64,000 nt of DNA from Streptomyces rapamycinicus NRRL 5491 (GCF_024298965.1 NZ_CP085193.1:4712001-4776000), one strand, 5' to 3'; counted from the stretch's first letter, positions 36,248-44,598 are shown. The notes: generated by a model not told the origin, from the letters alone. A program made the numbers and translations.

Positions 36248-37530
36248 GCCCAAGGCCATGAAGTTATGGGCTGATCAGCTGTGTCAACAGGATGTCGATG
36301 CTGATGGTGGCCTTATAGGTGCGTCGATCGACGCGCAGGCTCTTGTACGCGTAGCGGGACATGGGGCGTTTGACGGCGCGGGGGCTGAGGCGCAGACGGC
36401 GTGCGGGAAGGAGGTGCTCCAGGACCGCCCGCCCGATGGCGCCTATGAGGTCGACGGTGGTGTCGGCGAACACGTTCGCGGCTTGGATGACCTGGTCACG
36501 GGCGGTCTGAAAGGCGACGCTGAAGCTGGCCCGGTCCGGGTCGGTTCCAGGAACGGTGCAGGTGGTGTCGGCGATGGCGATCTCGCACTCGATGATGCGG
36601 ACCTCCATGGTGCCGATCCTGGAGAGGAAGGAGCCATCGTCGAGCCGTCGCAGGACGGGCGGCTTGCGCGCGGCGGAGAGCCGGGCCAGGAAGTCGGCAC
36701 CGGTGTCGTCCACGGCCTGCAGGAAGGCGTTGGTGGCGAATCCCCGGTCCAGCAGTACGACCATGCCCTGGCGCATCGAGCGCATCAGGCGACGCCCGAG
36801 GACGGGTTCGCCGGGCTTGCGGGGGCCGAAGACCGCGTCGATGACTGTCCGGGTGCCGCAGGCCACCAGGGCGATGAGCAGGACCTGCGGGTAGCCGGAG
36901 GCGGCGGTGTACTGGTTGGCGCCCTTGCCCAGCTTCGCCCGCACGTCCGGGTCGTCGGCGACGTCCAGATACGTGCCGTCGACGGCGACCACCAGCAGAC
37001 CGGCCCAGCGGGCGCCGGCGGTTCGGACCGCGCTGGCCGGACCGCGGAGCAGGTCGAACAGGGCCCGCAGCGGGCGCACTCCCAGACGGCACCGGGCGTG
37101 CCACAGTCCGGTCGCGGTGATCTTCGGCAGAGGCAGGCTGCCCAGCGCGCCGGTGAGCTTGGACCACACAGCCGGGTAGCCGCACTCCTCGAACAGCGCA
37201 GCGGCCAGCAGCAGGTAGACCACCACCCGGGCGGGTAGTTTCCGCAGCCGCTGCTGGGTGGCGCCACACTCGATGAGGACCTCGTCGACCATCTCGAACG
37301 GCACGATCTGCGTCAGCTCGCCCAGATGCCCCGGAGCGAAGACACCCTCGGCTACCGTGATCTTGCGGGTGATGACACACTGACCTGACAGCGGAGCCTC
37401 CGGTGCTGTGAACGGCTTGTCTTGGCGGACCAGCCAGTTCTACCGGGGCTCCGCTCCCCGCGTCCGGGCTTCTTCCAGATCAGACGCCACTTGCAGCCAC
37501 GCTCAGACCCGTAACTTCATGGCCTTGGGC
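36248..37530 (-). mobile_element. IS4-family insertion sequence, ~1.28 kb
   Basis: Terminal inverted repeats GCCCAAGGCCATGAAGTTA at 36248-36266 and its complement at 37512-37530 are perfect, and partial identity continues inward. Flanking TAAA on both sides (36244-36247, 37531-37534) may be the target duplication. The transposase stop codon lies within the left repeat. Confidence 0.82.
36264..37391 (-). CDS. IS4-family DDE transposase
   Basis: A transposase of 346-375 residues. Landmarks are LPARVVVYLLLAAALFEECGYPAVWSKL, the first catalytic Asp in VAVDGTYLDVAD, the second in VVLLDRGFATNAF, and C-terminal MSRYAYKSLRVDRRTYKATI. Family members begin around ITRKITVAEGVFAPGHLGEL. That sequence is present in frame here but is preceded only by CTG (37391), so either CTG is used or translation begins at GTG 37304 inside the domain. 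The frame is otherwise open, and the copy may be functional. Confidence 0.85.
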   Translation of the reverse strand: MSGQCVITRKITVAEGVFAPGHLGELTQIVPFEMVDEVLIECGATQQRLRKLPARVVVYLLLAAALFEECGYPAVWSKLTGALGSLPLPKITATGLWHARCRLGVRPLRALFDLLRGPASAVRTAGARWAGLLVVAVDGTYLDVADDPDVRAKLGKGANQYTAASGYPQVLLIALVACGTRTVIDAVFGPRKPGEPVLGRRLMRSMRQGMVVLLDRGFATNAFLQAVDDTGADFLARLSAARKPPVLRRLDDGSFLSRIGTMEVRIIECEIAIADTTCTVPGTDPDRASFSVAFQTARDQVIQAANVFADTTVDLIGAIGRAVLEHLLPARRLRLSPRAVKRPMSRYAYKSLRVDRRTYKATISIDILLTQLISP

Positions 37531-37532
37531 TA

Positions 37533-37631
37533 AAGCAATGGCGCGGCATTGCCATGCGCACCGACAAACTCGCCACGAACTATCAGGCCGCACTCCATGT
37601 CGCAGCCATCTTCCTCTGGCTCAAACCGTGA
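37533..37631 (+). pseudogene. C-terminal remnant of an IS5-type transposase
   Basis: Thirty-two codons directly after the IS4 copy read WRGIAMRTDKLATNYQAA then a hydrophobic AAIFLWLK end and a stop. This is the typical C-terminus of Streptomyces IS5-family transposases. No other part of that transposase remains nearby, so it is a relic of an earlier insertion. Confidence 0.6.
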
Positions 37632-37635
37632 TCCA

Positions 37636-37941
37636 TCAGTCGCCAGCGCCGAGGCCGCCAGCGACAACCAGTTCGCGACTGGTGAACTCGCCGGTGAGCA
37701 TGGGCATGGCGGCAGCGATCGCTTCCTTGGCCTCCGGCAACCGCAGGGATGCGCCGTGGTGGTCCTTCGATTCCCAGACCTCCGTGACCACGATCGTGTC
37801 CGGGTCATCGGCGGCCAGGCCCACCACGTAGCTTCTGCAGCCGAGCTCGCGGAGACTATCGGCTCCGGAGAGCAGGATCGCAACCACGTCGTCGCGCTTG
37901 CCGGGCTGGGTCTTCATCGAGCCGATGTAGCCATAGACCAT
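37636..37941 (-). CDS. Antibiotic-biosynthesis-monooxygenase (ABM) domain protein
   Basis: A 101-residue dimeric alpha/beta-barrel protein. The ABM pattern is visible: MVYGYIGSMKTQPGKRDDVV, SYVVGLAADDPDTIVVTEVW, then ESKDHHGASLRLPEAKEAI. Relatives are YgiN-type quinol monooxygenases or electron-neutral cofactor-free oxygenases; the substrate is unknown. It is intact although wedged between transposase relics, and may be cargo of an earlier IS-bounded segment. Confidence 0.82.
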   Translation of the reverse strand: MVYGYIGSMKTQPGKRDDVVAILLSGADSLRELGCRSYVVGLAADDPDTIVVTEVWESKDHHGASLRLPEAKEAIAAAMPMLTGEFTSRELVVAGGLGAGD

Positions 37942-38068
37942 GTCATGCCGCCTTCGTCGGAGCTCCTGTTACTCGGCACCATCATGGCCGCCCCTTCAGG
38001 CAACGCGACCGGCACCCCGCCCCAACCCCGGGGCGCACGCATCGCCGGTAAAGATCCCCCAGACACGG

Positions 38069-39757
38069 CCTAGCCTCGCCGTTTCGCTAGGGTACGGCGG
38101 GTGATGGGGCAGAAATGCGAAAGTGCCTTCCTGACCTGGGACGATGAACCTTGCTGAGGGGTTCTGTCGGTCCAAGCGGAGGGCACTTTCTACGTGCAGG
38201 CTATCTTGCGTCCCCGGGTTCATGTCAGCACCGATGGTTCGGGGGTGGTCGGTCATGCCGGAGCACGGTTGCTGGCGGATCTTGCCGATGCCACCGGGCT
38301 GACCGCCGCGTACTCCACCGCGTTGCGGTCGCTTCGCCCGCGCGGGACCGGACATGATCCGGGCAGGATCATCACCGATCTCGCGGTGATGCTCGCCGAT
38401 GGCGGCGAGACCATCACAGATCTGGCCGTACTGCGGGACCAGGCCGAGGTGTTCGGCCCCGTCGCCTCGACACCGACGGCCTGGCGGCTGCTCGCCGACG
38501 TTGCCGAGCGGGCACTGTCTTCTCTGCGCTCGGCCCGTGCCCAGGCCCGGGAAGCCGCCTGGCTGCAGGCCGCCGAACACAGTGAAAGCATTCCCGCAGT
38601 CCGTGCCGCGGGTCGCGTGCTGCCCGGTCTGGTCCTGGACCTCGACGCCACGCTGGTCACCTGCCACTCCGAGAAAGAGCAGGCCGCACCCACCTACAAG
38701 GGCGGCTTCGGCTACCACCCGCTGCTGTGCTTCCTGGCCAACACCGGCGAGGCCATGTCCGGCCGGCTGCGGCCCGGGAACGCCGGTGCCAACACCGCGA
38801 GCGACCACATCACGGTGCTCGACCAGGCGCTCGCGCAGATCCCCGACGCCCACCGGCACGGCACCGACATCCTCGTCCGCACCGACAGCGCCGGATCCTC
38901 GAAAGCCTTCCTCACCCACGTCCGCGACGTGCGGAAACGAGGAATCCGTACCTCCTTCTCGGTCGGATACGCCATCACCGAACCGGTCCGCCGCGCTGTC
39001 CGGGCCATTCCCGACCGCCTCTGGCATCCCGCCCTGGACCAGGACGGGACCATGCGTGATGGCGCCGAGATCGCCGAGCTGACCGGCATAGTCGACCTGA
39101 ACGGCTACCCGGCCGGCACCCGCATCATCGTGCGCCGCGAGCGGCCGCACCCCGGAGCCCAACTGTCCCTGTTCGACCAGGACGAGGGCCTGCGCCACCA
39201 GGTGTTCCTCACCGACACCCCCTACTCCGGCGGCGGCTCCGCCCAGTTCCTCGAGGTCCGTCACCGCGGGCATGCCACCGTCGAGGACCACATCCGGTGC
39301 GGCAAGACCACCGGATTCGGCCGCTTCCCCTCCCGAGACTTCGGCATCAATGCCGTCTGGCTCGAACTCAGCCTCACAGCGATCGACCTGCTGGCCTGGA
39401 CCCGCATCCTGCTCCTGGACGGCGAACTCGCGGCTGCCGAACCGAAGAAGCTCCGCTACCGGCTGCTGCATGTCGCCGCCCGCCTTACCCGCGGGGGCCG
39501 ACGCCTGCGCTTGCGGATATCGGTGACCTGGCCCTGGAGACACGAACTGGCCACGGCCTTCCGCCGCCTCGCCGCACTGCCCCGCCCAGTCGGCTGACCG
39601 GCCAACCGCCCCTGCCCGCCCACGACCCGAAGGACCCCGGAGAACCCGACCACCGCGCCGGGACCCCGTCATGCCCAAAGCAACGAAACCACCCCGCCCA
39701 CTCAACCGCTGACGATCAGCGAAGCCTCATCGCCCCAAGCGAAACGGCGAGGCTAGG
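38069..39757 (+). mobile_element. IS1380-family insertion sequence, ~1.69 kb
   Basis: Inverted ends CCTAGCCTCGCCGTTTCGCT (38069-38088) and its complement (39738-39757) match perfectly, with GGG after one further base on both. One open transposase gene lies between. No clear target duplication is visible at the outer edges, suggesting a rearranged flank. The right end truncates the rep gene. Confidence 0.85.
38194..39597 (+). CDS. IS1380-family transposase
   Basis: A 467-residue DDE transposase, apparently complete. Landmarks are the N-terminal GVVGHAGARLLADLADATGL, the first Asp in GLVLDLDATLVTCHSEKE, YHPLLCFLANTGEAM, the second Asp in DILVRTDSAGSSKAF, and the C-terminal Glu region RCGKTTGFGRFPSRDFGINAVWLEL. 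An alternative shorter start is at MSAPMVRGW-like codons in another frame and was rejected. It sits between perfect IS ends and is plausibly active. Confidence 0.92.
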   Translation: MQAILRPRVHVSTDGSGVVGHAGARLLADLADATGLTAAYSTALRSLRPRGTGHDPGRIITDLAVMLADGGETITDLAVLRDQAEVFGPVASTPTAWRLLADVAERALSSLRSARAQAREAAWLQAAEHSESIPAVRAAGRVLPGLVLDLDATLVTCHSEKEQAAPTYKGGFGYHPLLCFLANTGEAMSGRLRPGNAGANTASDHITVLDQALAQIPDAHRHGTDILVRTDSAGSSKAFLTHVRDVRKRGIRTSFSVGYAITEPVRRAVRAIPDRLWHPALDQDGTMRDGAEIAELTGIVDLNGYPAGTRIIVRRERPHPGAQLSLFDQDEGLRHQVFLTDTPYSGGGSAQFLEVRHRGHATVEDHIRCGKTTGFGRFPSRDFGINAVWLELSLTAIDLLAWTRILLLDGELAAAEPKKLRYRLLHVAARLTRGGRRLRLRISVTWPWRHELATAFRRLAALPRPVG

Positions 39758-39785
39758 TGCTCACCTGATGGTGTCGTTCGCGTAG

Positions 39786-40519
39786 GTCGCCGAGTACCAA
39801 CAGCGCGCAGCCATCCACTTCCATGCCGTGGTGCGCCTGGACGGCCCCTCCGGTCCCGGCGCGGCCCCGCCCTCTTGGGCCACTCCGGAGTTGCTCGCCG
39901 ACGCCGTACGCGCCGCTGCCGCTTCCATGACCGTCCGGGTCCCCGAGTCGGCCGCCTACGGGGCGGAAGCCCTCGGCTGGGGTGCACAACTCGACGTCCG
40001 GCCGGTCCGCTCGTTCGGTGACGGCGCCGGGGTGTCCGATGACGCGGTGGCAGCGTACGTGGCCAAGTACGTCACCAAAGGCGCCACCGACACCGCTGCC
40101 GGACTCGACCACCAGGTGAGCGGTCCGGAGGACATCCGTACGGCTCGGGTCTCCGGCCATGTACGGGCTCTGATGGGCACCTGCTGGCGCCTGCGCGGCC
40201 TGCCGGAACTGGAAGGCCGCGGCTGCGCACGTGGGCTCACACACTCGGCTACCAGGGACACATCCTCACCAAGTCCCGGCGCTACTCCACCACCTACGCC
40301 GCACTACGCGCCGAACGGGCCGAGCATCAGCGCACCGTTGCCGAGACAGCCAAGGAACACGCGGTCACGGAAGCAGCTTGGCGCTACGTCGGTTCCGGCC
40401 ACACCCCCGGCGCCGCCCTCATCGCCGCTGGAATCGCCGAAGACCTCGCCCGGAACCGAGAAATAGCAAGCGAGGAAATAGCGCATAGCCTCCATGGGCA
40501 GCAGGGGTGCGACACATGA
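39786..40519 (+). pseudogene. Truncated, frameshifted replication initiator (RepSA-like)
   Basis: Only the C-terminal part of an actinomycete rolling-circle-type Rep remains. It begins just inside the IS1380 right end at VAEYQQRAAIHFHAVVRLDG (the HUH-like HFH strand) and continues through VAAYVAKYVTKGATDTAAGLD. At ~40,223 the frame shifts by one base to RLRTWAHTLGYQGHILTKSRRY, ending at 40519. The N-terminal half is missing because of the IS. Such Rep proteins are hallmarks of AICEs, which supports the element assignment. The copy cannot be functional. Confidence 0.8.
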
Positions 40520-40677
40520 CCCATATCAGCGCCCGCGAATGGGGACGAAAGCAAGCGGCCAACGCTCCCGCTTGGAGCGAAGAAGGGTGGCGTCGCATTT
40601 CCAGGATAATCGGTGTTGATCTCGTGGAAGACGATCGACGAGATCATAAATCGAGAAGGAAACATACACAAGGATAA
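40516..40677 (+). CDS. Small AICE protein between rep and int
   Basis: A 53-residue basic protein: MTHISAREWGRKQAANAPAW, then EEGWRRISRIIGVDL and a Lys/Arg-rich end. The start overlaps the rep stop (ATGA). It occupies the place where AICEs carry xis, just before a convergent integrase, but no winged-helix Xis pattern is obvious. It could still be a recombination directionality factor, since those of serine integrases are unrelated to one another. It is too short for confident family assignment. Confidence 0.6.
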   Translation: MTHISAREWGRKQAANAPAWSEEGWRRISRIIGVDLVEDDRRDHKSRRKHTQG

Positions 40678-40692
40678 TCGCAGCGAACACCA

Positions 40693-40721
40693 AAGAGGGG
40701 CGCAACCGCCGCGCCCCTCTT
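40693..40721. terminator. Bidirectional terminator between rep operon and integrase
   Basis: AAGAGGGGCGC (40693-40703) pairs perfectly with GCGCCCCTCTT (40711-40721) over a 7-base loop. It lies between the convergent ends of the 53-residue gene and the integrase gene, with a short T-containing flank. Confidence 0.75.
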
Positions 40722-40734
40722 CGTCGCATTGAGT

Positions 40735-42222
40735 CTAGCTTTCCGTCCACTTGGGAACGAGGAGGTCAGGGTTAAATGGGCGCCTACCCCCTCCGCCGAC
40801 TGGAAGAACGATCACAGCATGCAGTGCTTCGCGGATGAGGGCACGCTTCTGGGCTATGTCGAGCTTTCCCGAATACCATTGCTCCCGGACGTCCTCTGTG
40901 ACCACTGAAGCACGCTGAACCTGCAAGGCGTGCTGCGTCCGCTCCTTGCGGAGTTCCTTGATCCGGGACTCCATCTTGTGGTTCTCCGGGAAGAACAGCT
41001 CATCCGAGATCTGGTCTTCCTGCCAAGCCTGCAACATCTTCCGCTGCTTGACCATGAGGCGATCAAGCTCCTCCTGCCCACCCCACTCGGCATCTAGCTG
41101 GGTCTTGGCCGCAGTGCGCTCCTCCAGCTTCGCCAGGACCGCTTCCGTGATGTACTCGTCGACTTTGGCGCCGTTCCGGGCACTTCCACCACAGCCACCC
41201 ATGGACCGACTCTGGCACTGGTAAACGTATCCGCCTGAGAGATCCGGCCTGACACTCACCCGCAAAGGGGCGTTACAGATCTGCCCGTCCCCTTTCGGCT
41301 TCCCGCATCGAAGAATCCCAGTGAGGAGGTACGAGGGAGTGCGGTAGTCCGTGACCGTACCGTCCGCTTTGATGTTAGGCCCAATTCGCGCCGAAAATAG
41401 AGCGTCGATGGCCATCCATTCCTTCGGCGTAATAATGGGCTCCCATTTTCCGACAACGGGGAGACCGTTAACATCTCGCACCAACTCCCCGTTGTGCTTG
41501 CGCCAGCCGCACAGCCGAGGATTCCACAGTGCTAGCTTGAGTGACCGGCTTCGCCATTCGTTGCCATGGACCGTCCGCACCCCCGCGTCATTCCATCGAA
41601 GCTGAATGGAGTGCAAGGATTTTCCCGCGATCACATCCCGCGCAGCTTGGGCCAAAAGCGCGGCCTCATCTGGCTCAAGCGTTAGCTTGTCGTCCTTCCA
41701 CCCGAACGGCCGTTTCCCCCCGACAGGGATTCCCTCCTCCGCCCGCCGCCGATGCGAGCGACGGGTGCGCCGCTTGATCTTGCGCACTTCCGCCTTCGCG
41801 ATGACAACACCGAACAGCCCCATGGACTCAACGTCTTCGTTGTAGAGATCCTTCAGCCCCTTGGCGTCCGCGTACACCCGCCCGTCTTCATAGGTCAGGG
41901 CATCCACGAAGCGCTCATAGTCACCGACGCGCCGCACCAATCGGTCATCCGCAACGACGATCGCGCCACGCACCGGCTGGGCATCCGGGAGGCGTCCGGC
42001 CTTGAGCGCCCTCAGCATGGCCTCGAAGTCGGGCCGCACAAGATCGGCTTTGGCCGCTGAAAGGTCGTTGTCCGTGTAGTAGTGAACGATCTTCAGGCCC
42101 AGCGTTGCAGCCGTCTCGTCGTTCACCCTGTGCTGATCTTCGACTCCGTGCCCGTCCCTGGCCAGATCTGCGGAGATCCGCGCGTAGGCCACCACCGGCA
42201 CTAACTGAGAGTCGTTGGTCAT
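40735..42222 (-). CDS. Large serine recombinase (integrase)
   Basis: A 495-residue site-specific integrase. The N-terminal resolvase domain has the nucleophile Ser17 in VAYARISADL, with VVADDRLVRR and ESMGLFGVVIAKAEVRKI following. Next is the recombinase DNA-binding domain (PFGWKDDKLTLEPDEAALL; RSRSLKLALWNPRLCGW), a zinc ribbon with cysteines in LRCGKPKGDGQICNAPL and YQCQSRSMGGCGG, then a coiled-coil (MVKQRKMLQAWQEDQ...). All parts are present and the gene looks intact. Its start is about 50 bp from the displaced msrA sequence, as expected when attP lies beside int. It would catalyse integration at msrA. Confidence 0.95.
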   Translation of the reverse strand: MTNDSQLVPVVAYARISADLARDGHGVEDQHRVNDETAATLGLKIVHYYTDNDLSAAKADLVRPDFEAMLRALKAGRLPDAQPVRGAIVVADDRLVRRVGDYERFVDALTYEDGRVYADAKGLKDLYNEDVESMGLFGVVIAKAEVRKIKRRTRRSHRRRAEEGIPVGGKRPFGWKDDKLTLEPDEAALLAQAARDVIAGKSLHSIQLRWNDAGVRTVHGNEWRSRSLKLALWNPRLCGWRKHNGELVRDVNGLPVVGKWEPIITPKEWMAIDALFSARIGPNIKADGTVTDYRTPSYLLTGILRCGKPKGDGQICNAPLRVSVRPDLSGGYVYQCQSRSMGGCGGSARNGAKVDEYITEAVLAKLEERTAAKTQLDAEWGGQEELDRLMVKQRKMLQAWQEDQISDELFFPENHKMESRIKELRKERTQHALQVQRASVVTEDVREQWYSGKLDIAQKRALIREALHAVIVLPVGGGGRRPFNPDLLVPKWTES

Positions 42223-42267
42223 ACCGCCCCCTGTAGTCGTCCCGGACTAATATTGCCCGAGAGACAG

Positions 42268-42396
42268 GAGTACTACCAGCAGTACTTGGACAAGTACCCG
42301 GTCGGCTACTGCGGCATCGGCGGCACGGGCGCCAAGCTAAGTGACCCGTCCGACGGCGGCTCCTGCCCGACGGGAATCGCTCCGGCTGGTGACTGA
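42268..42396 (+). pseudogene. Displaced msrA C-terminal tail 1 (attR)
   Basis: In the msrA frame it reads EYYQQYLDKYPVGYCGIGG, then TGAKLSDPSDGGSCPTGIAP to a stop at 42396. It shares ACCAGCAGTA (42275-42284) and CGGCTACTGCGGCATCGGC with the real msrA but has no catalytic part. From the decamer on, codons are strongly GC-ending, as in chromosomal genes. This fits its being the original chromosomal 3' end pushed 11.3 kb away by integration. Confidence 0.8.
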
Positions 42397-42695
42397 GGGG
42401 ACGCTCCTCCCGGCGACGCGACAGCGATGCCGAAGCGCTCCTCCCACCCGGTACGCCGCACCAGCAGGTGCCGGGGCGCTGGTCTTCACGCAGGACGGGC
42501 ACCTGTCACGCCTGGAGACCTGCTCCGAGGCCGACGCCCCGCTCACCACATGGCCGGAGCCCCACTTCGCGGAGCACTCGGACACTGTCGCCGCCAAAGG
42601 CCGAGAGGCGCGCCCTCACTCGTTCGGGCGATGCGATCGGGCTCGCACTCGATACGCTGCTCCCATGGATCAGAATCTCGCCCATGGGAGCAGCA

Positions 42696-43049
42696 ATGAC
42701 CACCTCCGCCACTGGGCAGCCACTCATCCCTCAGCCGCCTGCCACTGTCACGGCCCTTCGCCAGGCCGTCGCGCAGATCGCCCCCGCCGCCCTTCATGCC
42801 TTCACGCGGGAGCTGGATCAGGCCGCCGACCAGTCGCGGCAGGCTTCCGACCTGGCCCCTCTCCAGCGGTTCATCGCCCAGTGGGCCGTCTACGTCCACA
42901 TTCAGCGGCAGCCGAATATCGCGAAAGAGTTCCGTCACTGGGAGGACGCTGCCGAGACAGGCGACGCGACGCAGGCCCGACGTGCCGCGTCCGCAATCGG
43001 CAAGATCCTGGACGACGCACATGCCGCGCTCGGACTCCCATCTCGATGA
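42696..43049 (+). CDS. DUF6247-type antitoxin-like protein
   Basis: A 117-residue helical protein (MTTSATGQPLIPQPPATVTA; ALRQAVAQIAPAALHAFTRELD; RFIAQWAVYVHIQRQPNIAK) matching the actinobacterial DUF6247 pattern, which usually precedes a RelE/ParE-like protein. The start at 42696 is chosen by homology; an in-frame ATG exists at 42684. A conserved 37-bp block ending ACTCGATACGCTG lies just upstream (42623-42659) and recurs at 44925-44959, probably the promoter. Its stop overlaps the toxin start (ATGA). It lies between two msrA tails. Confidence 0.7.
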   Translation: MTTSATGQPLIPQPPATVTALRQAVAQIAPAALHAFTRELDQAADQSRQASDLAPLQRFIAQWAVYVHIQRQPNIAKEFRHWEDAAETGDATQARRAASAIGKILDDAHAALGLPSR

Positions 43050-43318
43050 GCGTCGGCTGGCGCTGGGAGTACGACCCCGATCACGCTCACGTGGCAGGCG
43101 GCATCCCCGCTCACGTGGTGACCGAAGTGGAGCGTCTCGCCGGGCAACTGGTCGACCTGGCCGACATGGGCGTCGATGTCAGCGACTAGGGCAACGGCCC
43201 GCGGGCCGGGGGGATACGCCGCATGGACGCGGCAGGCGGCTATTTCTTCTTCCTGGTGGCACCACGAGACCAACTGATCGTGATCGTCCGCATCATGCCA
43301 CCGTTCCAAGACCTCTAG
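43046..43318 (+). pseudogene. RelE/ParE-like toxin interrupted by an in-frame TAG
   Basis: The frame opens MSVGWRWEYDPDHAHVAGG and runs 47 codons to TAG at 43187-43189. It then continues open as GNGPRAGGIRRMDAAGGYFF, FLVAPRDQLIVIVRIM and ends at 43318. The second half is the toxin core (G-R-R-L strand, hydrophobic FFFLV strand, basic end). A single base change would restore 90 residues. This would leave an antitoxin without its toxin, as expected after decay, unless the amber codon is suppressed. Confidence 0.65.
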
Positions 43319-43350
43319 ACGGGCGCCGGGGCACATGGCAACACAGGCTC

Positions 43351-43428
43351 GGCGGCACGGGCGTCAAACTGAGTGACCCGTCCGACGGCGGCTCCTGCCC
43401 GACAGGGATCGCCCCCGCTGGAAGCTGA
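43351..43428 (+). pseudogene. msrA tail 2
   Basis: It reads GGTGVKLSDPSDGGSCPTGI then APAGS and a stop, nearly identical in DNA to tail 1 from GGCGGCACGGGC on. Sequence before it is not msrA-like but ends CACAGGCTCG, closely similar to the left arm of tail 3. This marks a recombination junction of a different class from tail 1. Confidence 0.75.
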
Positions 43429-43557
43429 GGGCCTCCGGCTCACAGCGAGGGCGACCGGGCGACCGGCCGGCCGACGCGGGACGCGTGCCCTGTGGCGGAT
43501 CCGGATCGCTTCGGCGGCGGCTCCGGCCATCATTCAGTGGCAACCGGACCGAGGGTG

Positions 43558-44097
43558 TCAGTCGTCGTCACCATGTCCGCCGCCATCGGTGGTCTTGGAG
43601 AAGCCGTCGTGCCAGGCGGCCTTCGCTCCGGAGTCGCCGATCCGGTACACGTCCACCACGGCGCCCGCGGCCACCACGACGGAGAGCACCACTGCCGCTG
43701 CACGGACGATCAGAGCGGACCGGGAGGTGGCCGCCCGGGTCCGCTCCCCGGGGGCCGCCTCCGCCGACGCCGACCTGCGGGTCGTCCACCAGACCGCCGT
43801 CGCCAGCACGAACAGGCCCGCCGCCCAGGGAAGCAACCCATCGCCCAGTTCGGCGTGCCTGCGCACCAGGGCGTCGCTGTCGACGTGCTCCTCCAGCCAC
43901 TCTCCGGCATTCGTGGCCACGGGCACGCTCGCCAGCGTCACGAGGGCCAGAAGTGGAAGCACCACCCCCATCCGCCGGGCCGCACTCGGCCATATCGCGC
44001 CCACCACGACCGCCAGGGCACTCAGGGGAACGAGCACGACGACGAAGTGCACGACCAGGACGTGTGCGGGCAGGCCGTTGACAACGGTGATGCTCAT
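43558..44097 (-). CDS. DUF2231-type membrane protein
   Basis: A 179-residue integral membrane protein with four hydrophobic segments: VNGLPAHVLVVHFVVVLVPL, MGVVLPLLALVTLASVPVAT, LLPWAAGLFVLATAVWW and LIVRAAAVVLSVVVAAGAVV. The pattern LPAHVLVVHF, EWLEEHVDSDALVRRHAELGD and the final Asp/His/Gly tail match DUF2231, in which His residues recur and the function is unknown. GGAGG precedes ATG 44097. It occupies the space between msrA tails 2 and 3 and reads opposite to them. Confidence 0.82.
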   Translation of the reverse strand: MSITVVNGLPAHVLVVHFVVVLVPLSALAVVVGAIWPSAARRMGVVLPLLALVTLASVPVATNAGEWLEEHVDSDALVRRHAELGDGLLPWAAGLFVLATAVWWTTRRSASAEAAPGERTRAATSRSALIVRAAAVVLSVVVAAGAVVDVYRIGDSGAKAAWHDGFSKTTDGGGHGDDD

Positions 44098-44278
44098 CTT
44101 TTTCCTCCAGAAAGTGACCACGAGAGGTCGGCGCGGGCACGGGCGCTCAGCCTGTCGGCCTATGAGGCGCGCCAGACTGTCACAGGAAGCTCTGAGCTTC
44201 CTCTGAACCCGTCCCTTCCGGAGGCCGCTCCGGAACCGAAAACGCCGCCCGGTCCGGCCACTGGAGCACAGGCCCGTC

Positions 44279-44326
44279 GGCACGGGCGTCTCCTGCCCGA
44301 TCGGCGTGGCCCCTGCGGATGGCTAA
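44279..44326 (+). pseudogene. msrA tail 3
   Basis: GTGVSCPIGVAPADG followed by TAA, matching the end of the true msrA ([15 protein letters not shown]) at 12 of 15 residues. The preceding CACAGGCCCGT resembles the left arm of tail 2. It lacks the extra LSDPSDGG block seen in tails 1 and 2. Confidence 0.75.
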
Positions 44327-44598
44327 TCCGTCCGGTAGGGGTGGTTTTTGGGCCTGTCCGCGAAACGACCCAAGATCCCCCGTCAGCAGTACCTCCTGTT
44401 AATGCGTTCGCAGCTGCCTGACTGGTGAACTGGCGTACTTCCGCGCTGTTCCGGCCAATGCAGGGCTCTGCGTGCATAACAGTGGCGAATGCGTCACAAC
44501 ATGGAATACACACCCGGCCCCATGCCGGACGTCCCTGTTCCTCTTCGGGGCCGTAAAGGCCCTGGCCGTACCTTCCCGAGATTTCCGCCCTTCGGAAC

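Larger units (their letters stand above)
30945..42284. mobile_element. Decayed integrative element inserted in the msrA 3' end
   Basis: The identical decamer ACCAGCAGTA occurs in msrA (30945-30954) and next to the integrase (42275-42284), 11,330 bp apart. Both copies are read in the msrA frame, followed by ...[10 protein letters not shown] take these as attL and attR. Between them lie an XRE/TPR regulator, small genes, the 3' half of a rep gene, and a large serine integrase reading inward from the right end. Three IS elements make up over 4 kb. No FtsK/TraB transfer gene remains, so it looks like a stripped AICE-type element fixed in place. Confidence 0.75.

Noticed and set aside
38060..39765. 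Target-site duplication for the IS1380 copy
   Set aside because: Outer flanks (ACACGG and TGCTCA) do not match; probably one flank was rearranged.
42268..42396. Second functional methionine sulfoxide reductase
   Set aside because: Only the C-terminal ~40 codons are present; the GCFWG catalytic motif and the body are absent.
43558..44283. Longer DUF2231 protein starting upstream of 44097
   Set aside because: The extension is translated from msrA tail 3 antisense; GGAGG and the family N-terminus fit 44097.
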